A stretch of DNA of 64,000 nucleotides, taken from contig CAWGOF010000003.1 in the NCBI GenBank assembly GCA_963824225.1, positions 3,100,001 to 3,164,000 of the forward strand, given 5' to 3'. The notes beneath the pieces were generated by a model. That model was not told where the DNA came from, made no database searches, and saw nothing but the letters and a program-made list of their open reading frames with translations. The position numbers and the translations under genes are program-made. The stretch is from CAWGOF01 sp963824225 (GTDB taxonomy: Bacteria; Acidobacteriota; Polarisedimenticolia; Polarisedimenticolales; Polarisedimenticolaceae). Positions 33,301 through 40,731 of the stretch are shown here, piece after piece (the first letter of the stretch is position 1; the number at the start of each line of letters is the position of its first letter).

Positions 33301-34422
33301 GACCTCGGGAACGGTACGCTCCATCCCCCCGTCTCGGTGTTCGTCTCGGTCAATGCGCCCCAGGCGGGCGCGAACATTCCGCTCGCCGTGCAGGCCCTGA
33401 TCCAGGATTACGCCAAGTTCTTCGGGGACGAGATGCCGATGCTGCTACGAGCCCAGGAGCTCCTCAACAGCCGAGCGGCGCGCGACATGCTGCGCAAGCG
33501 GGCGGACGAGGAGGAGTGCACGACGACGGCTCGCGAAGACTGCTCTCTCTTTTACGGATTGAAGAAGATCAAGATGCTCCGGAACTACACCTTCACGAGC
33601 TCGAGCTGTCCCGTCACGACGGCCGACCGCACCGCGTTCACCGATCGTGTCGACGGACGCAACGGGAACGGTTACCCCGACACCACGTACAACGTGGCGC
33701 TGAGCAACGGTAGCTGGCTCCCCCAATCCTGCCGGAACATGACCGACCCGGCGTTCGTGGCACCGGAGGACTGGGTCGCTGCCTGCGAGAACAGCGCTTC
33801 GGGCGACCCCGCGACACCGTTCACGACCCAAACGAACGTGCTCGAGCTCGACATGTTCGGAGGCGCCGTCGAGCTCGGGGAATACGAGGACCGCAACTGC
33901 GACCGAATCGCGTCCGTCAAGGTCAAGCTGGGGCCGGACGATCTGGCACCGGGCGACCTGCTCAACGACGGTTTGGACGAGTCGAACTACGCGGTGCACT
34001 ACATCGGCATGAGCTATCCGCGACTCCGCATCGCGCCCAAGCTGCCGTTCCTGCACATCCCGACCGCGTCGGCGCTCGGCTGTCCGAACTCACAGGACTC
34101 GGCGGCGTGCCTCCAGGAGAACAAGCTCGCCGACCGCTTCGACCGTGTCGCCGCGAACCCCGAATACAACGGACCGCACAAGGGCCTGCACCCGCAGCTT
34201 GCGGGGGATCTGGTGCGGCTAGTGAGCGACTTCCACGGTGGAGGGGACGGCGACGGGCACTGTGGCGGAGCTGGGTGCTTCGGCACCGTCGACTGCAACA
34301 ACGCGAACGTCGCGATCCATCCCGGCGCGCCCGAGATTTGCGACCACCTGGACAACGACTGCGACGGCGCCATCGACGAAGGCTGCGGGGGCAAGAAAGG
34401 ACCGGATCCGACCCAGCAGTAG
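30394..34422 (+). CDS. Secreted somatomedin-B-like repeat protein with alpha/beta hydrolase domain
   Basis: 1,342 residues from ATG 30394, with a signal peptide (MRVHAAARFVSIVAVVLAST). Residues about 30-490 hold roughly twelve Cys-rich repeats of about 35-40 residues with the core CxCDxxCxxxGDCCxDY, strongly like eukaryotic somatomedin-B modules. Residues about 500-850 contain proteinase-inhibitor-like or jelly-roll-type segments (IEMFHDLDDTGLHACFLTKV, GSCEIVDQNGNWELRANATD). An alpha/beta-hydrolase region follows, with the nucleophile elbow GTSMGGLVGRVAL near residue 937 (GxSxG) and YDIWLVDFSDGG earlier. The C-terminus has a MopE-like metal-binding motif (HLDNDCDGAIDEGC) near 1320. Likely an exported lipase/esterase-like enzyme with a disulfide-rich adhesive array. 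Stands alone. Confidence 0.85.
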   Translation: MRVHAAARFVSIVAVVLASTRLAVADGPHNNGSCFERCGAEEPVPTEMSVTPGGEPVSSECWCDADCLADPNRDCCADWATYCAQPGSCQASCIDPTIPFSNPTCGCDPGCRQRGDCCFDFDWFCWGNSCDGYCGMAHPNPYAQCSCEASCRDSQNCCPDFAAACASCGHPGRCEDELNYSYACDCDPFCADRNNCCADYADTCRTTGCFGYCGAWNPDDHCFCDDECQSRGDCCPNFQQACPDMGAPGRPSCVNHCRPKEKQTGGGQECFCDTWCILYGDCCDDYFPTCTHEGSCDDQCGSSLRARDSYPPCFCDDGCQARGDCCSDYGDPLRYGVCVTPPSCAGFCGGQAPEGCGCDYLCELNGDCCLDYHDTCSSCRGVNHDYCGANHSVPGSDPPCFCDEQCVTLGDCCFDMNPQCDFIFLTSGSCAGINGTDFCGAKWRTFHGTDHPTALCKDPLWCEWPLTSRDDGCSCAPDCGFKGNCCPDAAAVCHDGTPMPGSAEARLIPPVEIASQFSLGQKARNLVVFGGSGNASTSFAALTKVEMQKIDTQGEHADCHIAPSTPVDSVVRYWTLYAGTDADDIWEWAHTWMGRATALRHDALIETLGDAFVSCGAAAVSYPASTMSVSGQVFVSSSGDGLRAVTIGPSAGTFPLLVGVTLEELDGHIPAETGSCEIVDQNGNWELRANATDDADAACYARFVDLKGVAQRMTSCPGGGSTGVASCSGGVFTVEVSGLGVQSSTIEMFHDLDDTGLHACFLTKVSHQEIDSAKDPGRCEIALEKGSWWLRGLAKDDQTSSCAARCLRLPSKTFQGGATGWPARPNVYLTPSQTSVGADPGPGLSLFVSADGNYDKPLLVLEGFDNTNGRSTAVNARDLAGVLQPLGAAGYDIWLVDFSDGGQHIVQSAREAAIAIDRAYKHQGWNVAHPTGKVVLTGTSMGGLVGRVALATWEAGLYHCGAGAECITADLGNGTLHPPVSVFVSVNAPQAGANIPLAVQALIQDYAKFFGDEMPMLLRAQELLNSRAARDMLRKRADEEECTTTAREDCSLFYGLKKIKMLRNYTFTSSSCPVTTADRTAFTDRVDGRNGNGYPDTTYNVALSNGSWLPQSCRNMTDPAFVAPEDWVAACENSASGDPATPFTTQTNVLELDMFGGAVELGEYEDRNCDRIASVKVKLGPDDLAPGDLLNDGLDESNYAVHYIGMSYPRLRIAPKLPFLHIPTASALGCPNSQDSAACLQENKLADRFDRVAANPEYNGPHKGLHPQLAGDLVRLVSDFHGGGDGDGHCGGAGCFGTVDCNNANVAIHPGAPEICDHLDNDCDGAIDEGCGGKKGPDPTQQ

Positions 34423-34432
34423 GAAGGCGCCG

Positions 34433-34906
34433 TCAGGCCACGACCGAGAAATCGGCGACGTACGGGTGCACCAGCCGCGCATAGTCGGCGTAGCGCATCC
34501 GCACCGCATCTTCGTGGGTGCCGCCGTTGAACGTGATCCGCTCGTCAGCCGCCACGGTCGAGCTGACCCACACGGGTAGACCGTAGAGGTTGCCGAACGG
34601 CGGTTCGGCGCCGGTGTCGCACCCGGGGAAGAGGCGGTCCATCTCGGGCTCGGTGGCGAGCTGGACCTCCGTGGCCCCGGCGATCTCGGCCAGCTTGGCC
34701 AGGTCGACCCGGTGATGCGCGGGCACCACCGCCATGACGAAGCCATCGGGGAGCCGCACGATCACCGTCTTCGCGAACTCGCGCCCCCGCGTGTGGGTGT
34801 GGGCGGCTGTCTGCTGCGCCGTGAAGTCGGCCGAGTGGTGGATCGTCTCGTACTTCACGTGGCTATTGTCGAGGAACGCCTTGACCTTCTGCGCCGACGC
34901 TCGCAT
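34433..34906 (-). CDS. YbaK/ProX-type aminoacyl-tRNA deacylase
   Basis: 157 residues, soluble. HTHTRGREFAKTVIVRLPDG and VMAVVPAHHRVDLAKLAEIAG fit the YbaK/EbsC editing-domain fold. The GCDTGAEPPFGNLYGLPVWV loop and FNGGTHEDAVRMRYADYARL end are typical of the family. These enzymes hydrolyse mischarged aminoacyl-tRNA, classically Cys- or Ala-tRNAPro. The start ATG 34906 is consistent with family length. Convergent with the somatomedin-repeat gene, leaving a gap of 10 bp. Confidence 0.85.
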   Translation of the reverse strand: MRASAQKVKAFLDNSHVKYETIHHSADFTAQQTAAHTHTRGREFAKTVIVRLPDGFVMAVVPAHHRVDLAKLAEIAGATEVQLATEPEMDRLFPGCDTGAEPPFGNLYGLPVWVSSTVAADERITFNGGTHEDAVRMRYADYARLVHPYVADFSVVA

Positions 34907-35001
34907 CTTGCACCTCTGCGTGCCCCCGTCACGCTGGGTTCATGGTGCTGCGCCTGGACGTTCGTCGCCACCTTTCCGGTACATGCCCTGGTGGGTTTCT
35001 C

Positions 35002-35292
35002 ATGAGAAAGGCAGGTCCCGTGAAGCACTTCCCGCCCGAGCCCGATTTCGTTCCGTGGACCCCGGTGCGTTTCCCGACCGAAGAGGCTCGTGACGGGTTC
35101 CTGAGCGTCGTCGCCACCCGTTCGGCGAACGAGGTCGAGGGCGAACCGATGCTGGACGAGGTCCGCGGCGCCCGCGTGCGTTGGCGTCCGGGGCAGTTCC
35201 TCGGACTCAACGACGTTGCCTATACCCACGGCGGGCGGATCATCGTCGAGTCTGTGCGCCGATTCGGTCGGACGTCGAGCGGGTGCGCGTGA
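35002..35292 (+). CDS. Hypothetical 96-residue protein
   Basis: Start ATG 35002 (MRKAGPVKHFPPEPDFVPWT); an upstream in-frame ATG at 34942 has less support. The protein is soluble and slightly basic, with the segments PVRFPTEEARDGFLSVVATR and FLGLNDVAYTHGGRIIVESVRR. I do not recognise it. The last codons (SGCA, stop) lie in a relic of the 36164 gene 3' end (GTGACTTCGTCCCGCT at about 35288-35304), so the natural C-terminus may have been replaced. Confidence 0.5.
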   Translation: MRKAGPVKHFPPEPDFVPWTPVRFPTEEARDGFLSVVATRSANEVEGEPMLDEVRGARVRWRPGQFLGLNDVAYTHGGRIIVESVRRFGRTSSGCA

Positions 35293-35315
35293 CTTCGTCC
35301 CGCTGATTGGCGACA

Positions 35316-35801
35316 CTACTTCCCGCCGGCAACGCGCTCCGCCTTCGGCCCGGTCCAGACCCAGCCGTGGATCAGCCAGCCGCCCGAGCCCTTCTCGAGC
35401 GCGAAGGTCATCTGTGCCGCCTCACGCATCGCCACGCCGCGCTGCTTGAACGTGTACACGGCGGGGACGACGACGTACGCGTGGTCGCCGCTCGATTCGA
35501 CCCGCGTGGCAGCGCTGATCGTCACGACCTGGTCGGTGATCCCGTTTTTCTTCGAGTCCTGATCGAGGTCCGCGGCCCAGGTCTGCAACGCCTGTGCGCC
35601 GTGCCAGGCGTAGGGCGGCACCTCGTCGATGATCGACAGGTCGGCGCTCGCCGAGTGCGTCGCCGCCGCACCTGCGGCGTCGCCCTTGTTGAAGCTGTCG
35701 ATGAACTTCTGAACCGGCGCCGTGATCTGGGCATCCGGTGTTTGCGCCGCCGCGGTGCTCGCCAGAAGCAAGCTCAGAACGATCAACGTCTGGTTTCGCA
35801 T
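35316..35801 (-). CDS. Secreted SnoaL/NTF2-like (DUF4440-type) protein
   Basis: 161 residues from ATG 35801, with a signal peptide (MRNQTLIVLSLLLASTAAAQ). The mature part (VQKFIDSFNKGDAAGAAATH, LSIIDEVPPYAWHGAQALQT, HAYVVVPAVYTFKQRG, MTFALEKGSGGWLIHGWVWT) has the cone-shaped NTF2-like fold pattern, usual for SnoaL-type or DUF4440 proteins. These are often enzymes or binding proteins of unknown ligand. It probably resides in the periplasm. Divergent from the cyclotransferase gene, with 56 bp between starts. Confidence 0.75.
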   Translation of the reverse strand: MRNQTLIVLSLLLASTAAAQTPDAQITAPVQKFIDSFNKGDAAGAAATHSASADLSIIDEVPPYAWHGAQALQTWAADLDQDSKKNGITDQVVTISAATRVESSGDHAYVVVPAVYTFKQRGVAMREAAQMTFALEKGSGGWLIHGWVWTGPKAERVAGGK

Positions 35802-35857
35802 GCGCTCCCCCGTGGTAGTGACGCGCCTAGCGCGCGGGCCCAATGGTACTCTCTAGT

Positions 35858-36214
35858 ATGAGAACGACGGAGCTCCTCTTCTCCTACGGGACCCTGCGGC
35901 TCGAAAGGGTTCAGCTCACGATCATCGGCCGGCGGCTGACGGGCGCGGCCGACGACTTGCCGGGATTCGTCTGGATGCCGATCGAGTCGGACGATCCGGC
36001 GACGATCGCTCTGAGCGGGTCGACGCACCATCCGATCGCGCTCTACACGGGGCGGACGTCCGACTCGGTCCCGGGCACAGTGTTCACGCTCACGTCCGAG
36101 GAGCTCGAGCGCGCCGACGCCTACGAGACGTCGCCCTACGAGCGCGTCGCGGTCATGCTGCGCTCAGGCGTCGGTGCGTGGGCCTACGTCGACGGCCGGC
36201 ACCGACCGCCGTGA
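35858..36214 (+). CDS. Gamma-glutamylcyclotransferase-like (AIG2) protein
   Basis: 118 residues from ATG 35858; an ATG five codons upstream is also in frame. LLFSYGTLR is the signature phosphate/substrate loop of the GGCT fold, and PGTVFTLTSEELERADAYET carries the conserved acidic residue and YE pair. Members split gamma-glutamyl amines or dipeptides, releasing 5-oxoproline, though many small bacterial ones are uncharacterised. The 3' end overlaps the convergent 36164 gene by 51 bp. Confidence 0.85.
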   Translation: MRTTELLFSYGTLRLERVQLTIIGRRLTGAADDLPGFVWMPIESDDPATIALSGSTHHPIALYTGRTSDSVPGTVFTLTSEELERADAYETSPYERVAVMLRSGVGAWAYVDGRHRPP

Positions 36215-36571
36215 CTTCGTCCCGCTCTCGCTGCGCCACATGAACACGTCTGCGGCCAGGGGCTGGCTTGCCGTGGCGCCGGGCTCGACACGCGGCGTGG
36301 GCTCGACGTAGCGCTCGAGCTGCTCGAAATAGTCGCGGATCAGACGGTCGGACGCCAGGCGCCCGAAGATCTCGTCGAACGGGCCTTCGAAGCCGAACTC
36401 GAACACGCAGTAGCCGCCGCCGATGTAGACGGTGAAGCCGACGATCCCGGCCTCCTCCATCGCTTGGCGGGGGAAACCCTCCTGCGCCGCCGTCCGCGCG
36501 CGGGCCTCGTCTCCCGGGTGGCGCACCTTGCTGACGAACAGGAGCCGCTCGAGCTGCTCCTGCTGCTTCAT
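36164..36571 (-). CDS. Hypothetical 135-residue protein coupled to a CBS protein
   Basis: ATG 36571 overlaps the stop of the CBS gene (ATGA), so the two are translationally coupled. MKQQEQLERLLFVSKVRHPG, then FPRQAMEEAGIVGFTVYIGG, YCVFEFGFEGPFDEIFGRLA, LIRDYFEQLERYVEP suggest a small alpha/beta ferredoxin-like (dimeric barrel) fold. I cannot name the family. The C-terminal tail after SRSESGTK-like sequence looks unconserved and overlaps the GGCT gene. Pieces of this gene's 3' end (about 36209-36420) are scattered at 26338, 27735, 29356 and 35284. Confidence 0.65.
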   Translation of the reverse strand: MKQQEQLERLLFVSKVRHPGDEARARTAAQEGFPRQAMEEAGIVGFTVYIGGGYCVFEFGFEGPFDEIFGRLASDRLIRDYFEQLERYVEPTPRVEPGATASQPLAADVFMWRSESGTKSRRSVPAVDVGPRTDA

Positions 36572-37020
36572 GGGCGCGCGTGCGGGGTGGCGATCGCGGC
36601 GATCGTGTCTCGGACCTCGACGTCCGAGATCTCGGCGGGCCGGCCCTTCGCTTCGCGCACGATATCGGCGAAGGACAAGATCCCCACGAGACGGTTGTTG
36701 GCGTCGACGACCGGGAGTCGGCGCACGCGCTTTTCGCGCATCGTCCGCTCCGCGCCGTCGATGGTGTCGGTGGGGCGACAGGACCAGACCTTGCCGCTCA
36801 TCGGCAGGGTGACGGGAAGCTCGTGGGCCGGCTTGCCCTGGGTCAGGCTCGCCATGCAGATGTCGCGGTCGGTGACCATGCCGAGGACATGACGGTCCTC
36901 GTCGACGACGGGCACACAGCCGCAATCGTGCTGCCACATGATCGCGGCAGCCGTGGAGAGAGGCTCGTCCGGGCGGCAGGCGTGAACGTTTTTCGTCATC
37001 AGCTGTTCGACTTTCATCAT
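36568..37020 (-). CDS. CBS-pair domain protein
   Basis: 150 residues made almost entirely of two CBS repeats. MKVEQLMTKNVHACRPDEPL through CVPVVDEDRHVLGMVTDRDI is the first; MSGKVWSCRPTDTIDGAERT through RRLPVVDANNRLVGILSFAD the second. CBS pairs bind adenosine nucleotides (AMP, ATP, SAM) and act as energy or stress sensors. The stand-alone form lacks an effector domain, so it presumably regulates a partner, perhaps the coupled 36164 product. No TM. The upstream 200 bp holds the divergent Fic promoter. Confidence 0.9.
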   Translation of the reverse strand: MMKVEQLMTKNVHACRPDEPLSTAAAIMWQHDCGCVPVVDEDRHVLGMVTDRDICMASLTQGKPAHELPVTLPMSGKVWSCRPTDTIDGAERTMREKRVRRLPVVDANNRLVGILSFADIVREAKGRPAEISDVEVRDTIAAIATPHARP

Positions 37021-37155
37021 CGTTCCCTCCGCTCCTTCGATGGTACTCCCCGATGGAGACTCTGTCGGGTTGCGAAGGCGCCCGTCGTTCGCTATCCGCG
37101 GGACAGTTCATCAAGATCAACCTCCGCCCAGGTCTCGAGCAGTATTCACTTCTCG

Positions 37156-37199
37156 TTGAATAAGGCGCGAAGTCCGGCCTATGATAAACGCTGTGTTTA
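37156..37199 (+). promoter_or_regulatory. Promoter and operator-like repeat of the fic gene
   Basis: TTGAAT (37156-37161), an 18-base spacer, and TATGAT (37180-37185) form a good sigma70-type promoter. An inverted repeat TAAAC-N5-GTTTA (37185-37199) starts at the last base of the -10 and covers the likely transcription start. A repressor bound there would block initiation; the Fic protein's own C-terminal winged helix is one candidate. Confidence 0.6.
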
Positions 37200-37224
37200 A
37201 CATGACTGCACGCCGGGCCCCATC

Positions 37225-38379
37225 GTGAACGCAGATCGCAGTACAAGGACTCGGGCTGGGCGCTACGCGATGCAGCCGGCCGGCTACCGCGCCTTCATTC
37301 CCGCTCCTTTGCAGTCGGTTCCGCCTCTGGATCTCGGCGGCAGGCTACGAGATTCCCTGTCGGAAGCGGACTACGCGCTCGGGCGGCTCGACGGCGCCGT
37401 CTTGATCCTCCCAAATCCGGACCTCTTCGTCTTCATGTACGTCCGCAAGGAGGCGGTGCTCTCCAGCCAGATCGAAGGCACGCAGAGCTCGCTCCAGGAC
37501 CTCCTTACGGCCGAAGCGAAACTGCTCAACCCGCAAGGCCCTACCGATGTGTCAGAGGTCGCGAACTACGTGAAGGCGATGAACCACGGACTCGCACGCC
37601 TCGCCGATCTGCCGGTATCTGTACGGCTTATCCGCGAGATTCACGAGGTGTTGCTGAAGGACGTTCGTGGAGGGCGGCTAGCCACGGGCGAGCTGCGGAC
37701 CACGCAGAACTGGATCGGTCCGGCAGGTTGCACGTTGTCAGAGGCGACTTTCGTTCCACCGCCCCCGCACGAAGTACCGCAAGCGCTCGCGGACCTCGAG
37801 CGCTTCCTCCATCACGACGATCCACCGCCGGCCCTCATTCTCGTGGGCTTGGCCCACGCGCAGTTCGAGACCGTACACCCCTTCCTCGACGGCAATGGAC
37901 GCGTCGGCCGTCTGCTCATCAGCTTTCTCCTCACGGAGCGCAAGCTGCTCGGCCGTCCCGTGCTCTACCTCTCCCATTTCTTCAAGCAGCACCGCACGGA
38001 GTACTACGAGCGGCTGCAGGCTGTGCGCGACGACGGAGACTGGGAAGGCTGGCTCGTCTTTTTTCTGCGCGGCGTAGCCGAGGTCAGCCGAGAGGCCACG
38101 GACACGGCTGCGGCCATCCTGCGGATGCGCGAGAAGTTCCGTTCCAAGATCAACGAGGGTCTCGGCCGTGCTGCCGGTAACGGTCAACGCGTGATGGACA
38201 AACTGTTCGACCATCCGATCGTCACCGTCGCCCGCGTGCGGCAATGGCTCGGCGTCACGCCGCCTGCCGCCAACAATTTCGTCAGCCGTCTCGTTGGGAT
38301 CGGACTATTGCGCGAGATCACTGGCTACGCGCGCAACAGGCGCTTCCGCTTCGATCCGTACTTGCGCTTGTTCGAGTAG
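37225..38379 (+). CDS. Fic-family protein with C-terminal winged helix
   Basis: 384 residues. The N-terminal Fic_N-type region has VFMYVRKEAVLSSQIEGTQS: SQIEGT near residue 80 is the inhibitory [ST]xxxE[GN] helix that restrains the active site. The catalytic motif HPFLDGNGRVGR is at about 218-229, with the flap region upstream (VPPPPHEVPQAL). The C-terminal 60 residues (LFDHPIVTVARVRQWLGVTP, NNFVSRLVGIGLLREI) form a winged helix. Fic enzymes AMPylate Ser/Thr/Tyr hydroxyls using ATP; this widespread class II type is thought to target cellular proteins or itself. Start ATG-equivalent is GTG 37225; ATG 37270 (MQPAGYRAFIPAPL) fits the family well and may be real. Confidence 0.92.
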   Translation: MNADRSTRTRAGRYAMQPAGYRAFIPAPLQSVPPLDLGGRLRDSLSEADYALGRLDGAVLILPNPDLFVFMYVRKEAVLSSQIEGTQSSLQDLLTAEAKLLNPQGPTDVSEVANYVKAMNHGLARLADLPVSVRLIREIHEVLLKDVRGGRLATGELRTTQNWIGPAGCTLSEATFVPPPPHEVPQALADLERFLHHDDPPPALILVGLAHAQFETVHPFLDGNGRVGRLLISFLLTERKLLGRPVLYLSHFFKQHRTEYYERLQAVRDDGDWEGWLVFFLRGVAEVSREATDTAAAILRMREKFRSKINEGLGRAAGNGQRVMDKLFDHPIVTVARVRQWLGVTPPAANNFVSRLVGIGLLREITGYARNRRFRFDPYLRLFE

Positions 38380-38462
38380 CACCTCCGGTTTGGGTTTTGT
38401 CATGTCCTGGGAGGGAGCGCGCGGATCTCGGCTTCCCCCGAGGAGTCGACGATGCCGGTGCG

Positions 38463-40388
38463 CTACGGCAAGTGCGTGTCGCGTTCCGGCTCGACGCCGA
38501 GCGAGGACTGCCAGCTCCGCACGGCGCAGCTCCCGGCGAGTCGAAGCAGGTAGTAGTGGCCGTTGCCCGGCGCCGGCGAAGCCGACGCGCTGAGCGTGGT
38601 CGTGCCCGCGAGCGTTCCCGTCTGATCGACGTCGTAGCTGCTGACCTCCGCGAGCGAGCCCCGAATCCACTCCACGTCCGCGGACGTCGGCCATTGGAAC
38701 GTGCTGGAGCTGGCGGCGACGATCGTCTGGCCGAAGACGACCGGGCCTTGCGCCGTGTTCGCATGCGTCGGACAGTTGTCGCACGCGTCGGCGACCGTGT
38801 CGCCGTCGGTGTCGGGTCCCGTGCAGATCGCGGCGTCGACCGACCACAGCGCCGTGTCGCGGTTCATGGCGTAGCGGGCGGGCTTGATGAAGTTGGTGTC
38901 GGCGACGATTTCGCATTCGACGTCGTACTGTCCGGTCTGGGGGAAGACGTAGTCGAGCACCGGCTGCCCGGTCAGAACGACCACGGGCTCTACGTCCGTG
39001 GGCCCGCGCACGCGCCACGTGATCTGGTTCTGGCTCGGCTGGGCCAGGCGTGTGGTGACGTCGAAACGCGTCGAACGACCGACGGCGACGTGGAACGACG
39101 GATCGGGTCTCGCGGCGAGGATCGGCGCGGTCGGATGAACCCGCCCGTGAGCGAAGACGCCGAGCGCCATGTGCTGGGAGCACACCGGGCAGAACGGGGT
39201 GGCGAGCGCTCGCATCTCACAGATCGACGCGGGGCGGTACACGCACTGGTTGTAGGTCTGCGCACCTTGCCACGGCGGACCGAGGTCGGCGATCCACTCG
39301 GGCCAGGCTCCCGTCGACGCGTGGATCGACGTGTTGATCTCGCCTGCCGAGCTGGCGCAGGCCGGTGTGCCGTCGTACTCGTCGGCCAGCCCGTTGAACA
39401 CGTGGCCGAACTCATGGAGCGCGAGGTCGATGGCCTCCACGTTGGCGGCGGCGTACACGCTGCGGCTTCCCGCACACCCACCGTAGCGCGACGTGTTGAC
39501 CATGATGATCGTCTTGTCGACCGCGGGCGCGCGCAGCTCGGCGGCGGCGAGGTTGGCCTCGCCGTTCGTGTCGCAGGTGCCGCCGTAGTACAGGCAGCGA
39601 TTGTCCTGGTGGCCGCAGCCGCTCGTGCGCAGCGGAAACCCGGTGCCCATCGCCGTGCCGACGACGATGCCGCAGTCGCACTGATCCGTGCCGCTCGCGT
39701 CGGAGTATGCGTAGACCAGCACATAGTTGAAGAACCGGTCATGCTCGGCGAACGGCGTCTTGGCCCGGAAACCGGCGACCATCGCCGCGGCGTGCTGCTC
39801 CATGAGGCCCCTCTCGAAGTAGCGATAGCCGTCCGGAACGATCACGATGTTGATCCGGCGACTCACCTCGGAAGCCATCCCGAACAGGCGGTACTTGTCG
39901 GAATCGCCGAACTCCTCGGGCCAGTGCACGGTGGCCGAGGCCGGTACGAGGCGTGCGGCGTCGAGCTTCGACGTGCCGAGCGCCTTGCGCTCGTGCGCCA
40001 CGGACACGCGGTCGTAGCCCGGAAGCTCCGGCAGCTCGACGACGACGCTGTCCTCGTGGAGCTCGATCGTGTCTCCCTCGAGGTGCGGGGGCGTCTCACG
40101 GGGGTGGTCGAGGCACAGGCCCTCGACCTCGTGGCGCACCGCGATCTCGCCGTGCGGGCCGTGGAGCATGACGTCCAGGCGTATCGTGCGGCGACCGGAG
40201 ACCGCGGGCGGCGACGCCCCGTCACCGAGGAACGGACGATCCTTGATCGTGTGGGCGACGAGCCGCGCGCCATCGCGATGCACGATGAGCGCGACGCTCA
40301 GCGTCCGCGATGAGATCGGATCGGCCCCGGCGAGCGGCGGCGCAGCCAAGGCGCCGAGCAGGAGAGCTACGGCTGTCGCCGCCCGCAT
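38463..40388 (-). CDS. Secreted M64-type (IgA peptidase-like) metallopeptidase
   Basis: 641 residues from ATG 40388, with a signal peptide (MRAATAVALLLGALAAPPLA). Residues about 160-460 form the peptidase: INIVIVPDGYRYFE, HDRFFNYVLVYAYSDASGTD, and the zinc site HEFGHVFNGLADEYD near 325-339 (HExGHxxxGLxDEY), typical of MEROPS M64. Paired cysteines (CDCG, CGHQDNRC) suggest disulfides. After an Ig-like segment comes a single TSP3-like motif (DTDGDTVADACDNCP), then a C-terminal module with WPTSADVEWIRGSLAEVSSY and NGHYYLLRLAGSC. The enzyme is probably exported; substrate unknown. A relic of a protein with the same C-terminal module lies just upstream. Confidence 0.88.
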   Translation of the reverse strand: MRAATAVALLLGALAAPPLAGADPISSRTLSVALIVHRDGARLVAHTIKDRPFLGDGASPPAVSGRRTIRLDVMLHGPHGEIAVRHEVEGLCLDHPRETPPHLEGDTIELHEDSVVVELPELPGYDRVSVAHERKALGTSKLDAARLVPASATVHWPEEFGDSDKYRLFGMASEVSRRINIVIVPDGYRYFERGLMEQHAAAMVAGFRAKTPFAEHDRFFNYVLVYAYSDASGTDQCDCGIVVGTAMGTGFPLRTSGCGHQDNRCLYYGGTCDTNGEANLAAAELRAPAVDKTIIMVNTSRYGGCAGSRSVYAAANVEAIDLALHEFGHVFNGLADEYDGTPACASSAGEINTSIHASTGAWPEWIADLGPPWQGAQTYNQCVYRPASICEMRALATPFCPVCSQHMALGVFAHGRVHPTAPILAARPDPSFHVAVGRSTRFDVTTRLAQPSQNQITWRVRGPTDVEPVVVLTGQPVLDYVFPQTGQYDVECEIVADTNFIKPARYAMNRDTALWSVDAAICTGPDTDGDTVADACDNCPTHANTAQGPVVFGQTIVAASSSTFQWPTSADVEWIRGSLAEVSSYDVDQTGTLAGTTTLSASASPAPGNGHYYLLRLAGSCAVRSWQSSLGVEPERDTHLP

Positions 40389-40429
40389 GGACTCATGATG
40401 GGCGAGGTCGGGGAGAGCTGCTAATCGGT

Positions 40430-40679
40430 CTAGTCGCAGCGGGCGGGATCGGTGTTGAACCGCTCGACGCCGGCGATCTGCTCGCCGAGCGTGCCGGCGC
40501 CACAGGGAACCCGGTGCTCGGCGCCGGGAGCTGCGCGCGAGCCCTTCAGCGAGGCACGGGCCGTAGATCCAGGTGTCGACCGCGAGCAGGTCGCCGCGCG
40601 TGATCGAGTACGAGCTCGCGCCGGGCTCGGCGGTCCAGCCGAGCCGCGCGACACCGGCGGCGGGCTTCCCGACCGCGAA
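40430..40679 (-). pseudogene. Relic of a secreted protein C-terminus
   Basis: From about 40679 downward one frame reads AAGVARLGWTAEPGASSYSI then TRGDLLAVDTWIYGPCLAEGL. A frameshift near 40530 leads to CGAGTLGEQIAGVERF and NTDPARCD with a stop at 40430. This is the same fibronectin-like end module seen in the M64 peptidase (WPTSADVEWIRGSLAEV) and the 2,065-residue protein (LSWTRASEAIHYSVIRGS). No start is present, and the left edge is a REP-like element. It lies between the M64 gene and the nucleotidyltransferase gene. Confidence 0.65.
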
Positions 40680-40717
40680 AAACGGGGACACTCTCGGTTT
40701 CGGCCCCAAATGGGGTG
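40680..40717. repeat. REP-like element, copy 5
   Basis: AAACGGGGACACTCTC then GGTTTCGGCCCCAAATGGGGTG. Here the second inverted repeat is GGCCCCAAATGGGG, as also in copy 6. Confidence 0.8.
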
Positions 40718-40731
40718 GGAGCTTGTCAAGA

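Noticed and set aside
38244..40313. 689-codon open frame on the plus strand opposite the M64 peptidase gene
   Set aside because: Arg/Val/Asp-rich shadow frame with no domain; the minus strand has a signal peptide, HEFGH zinc site and TSP3 motif.
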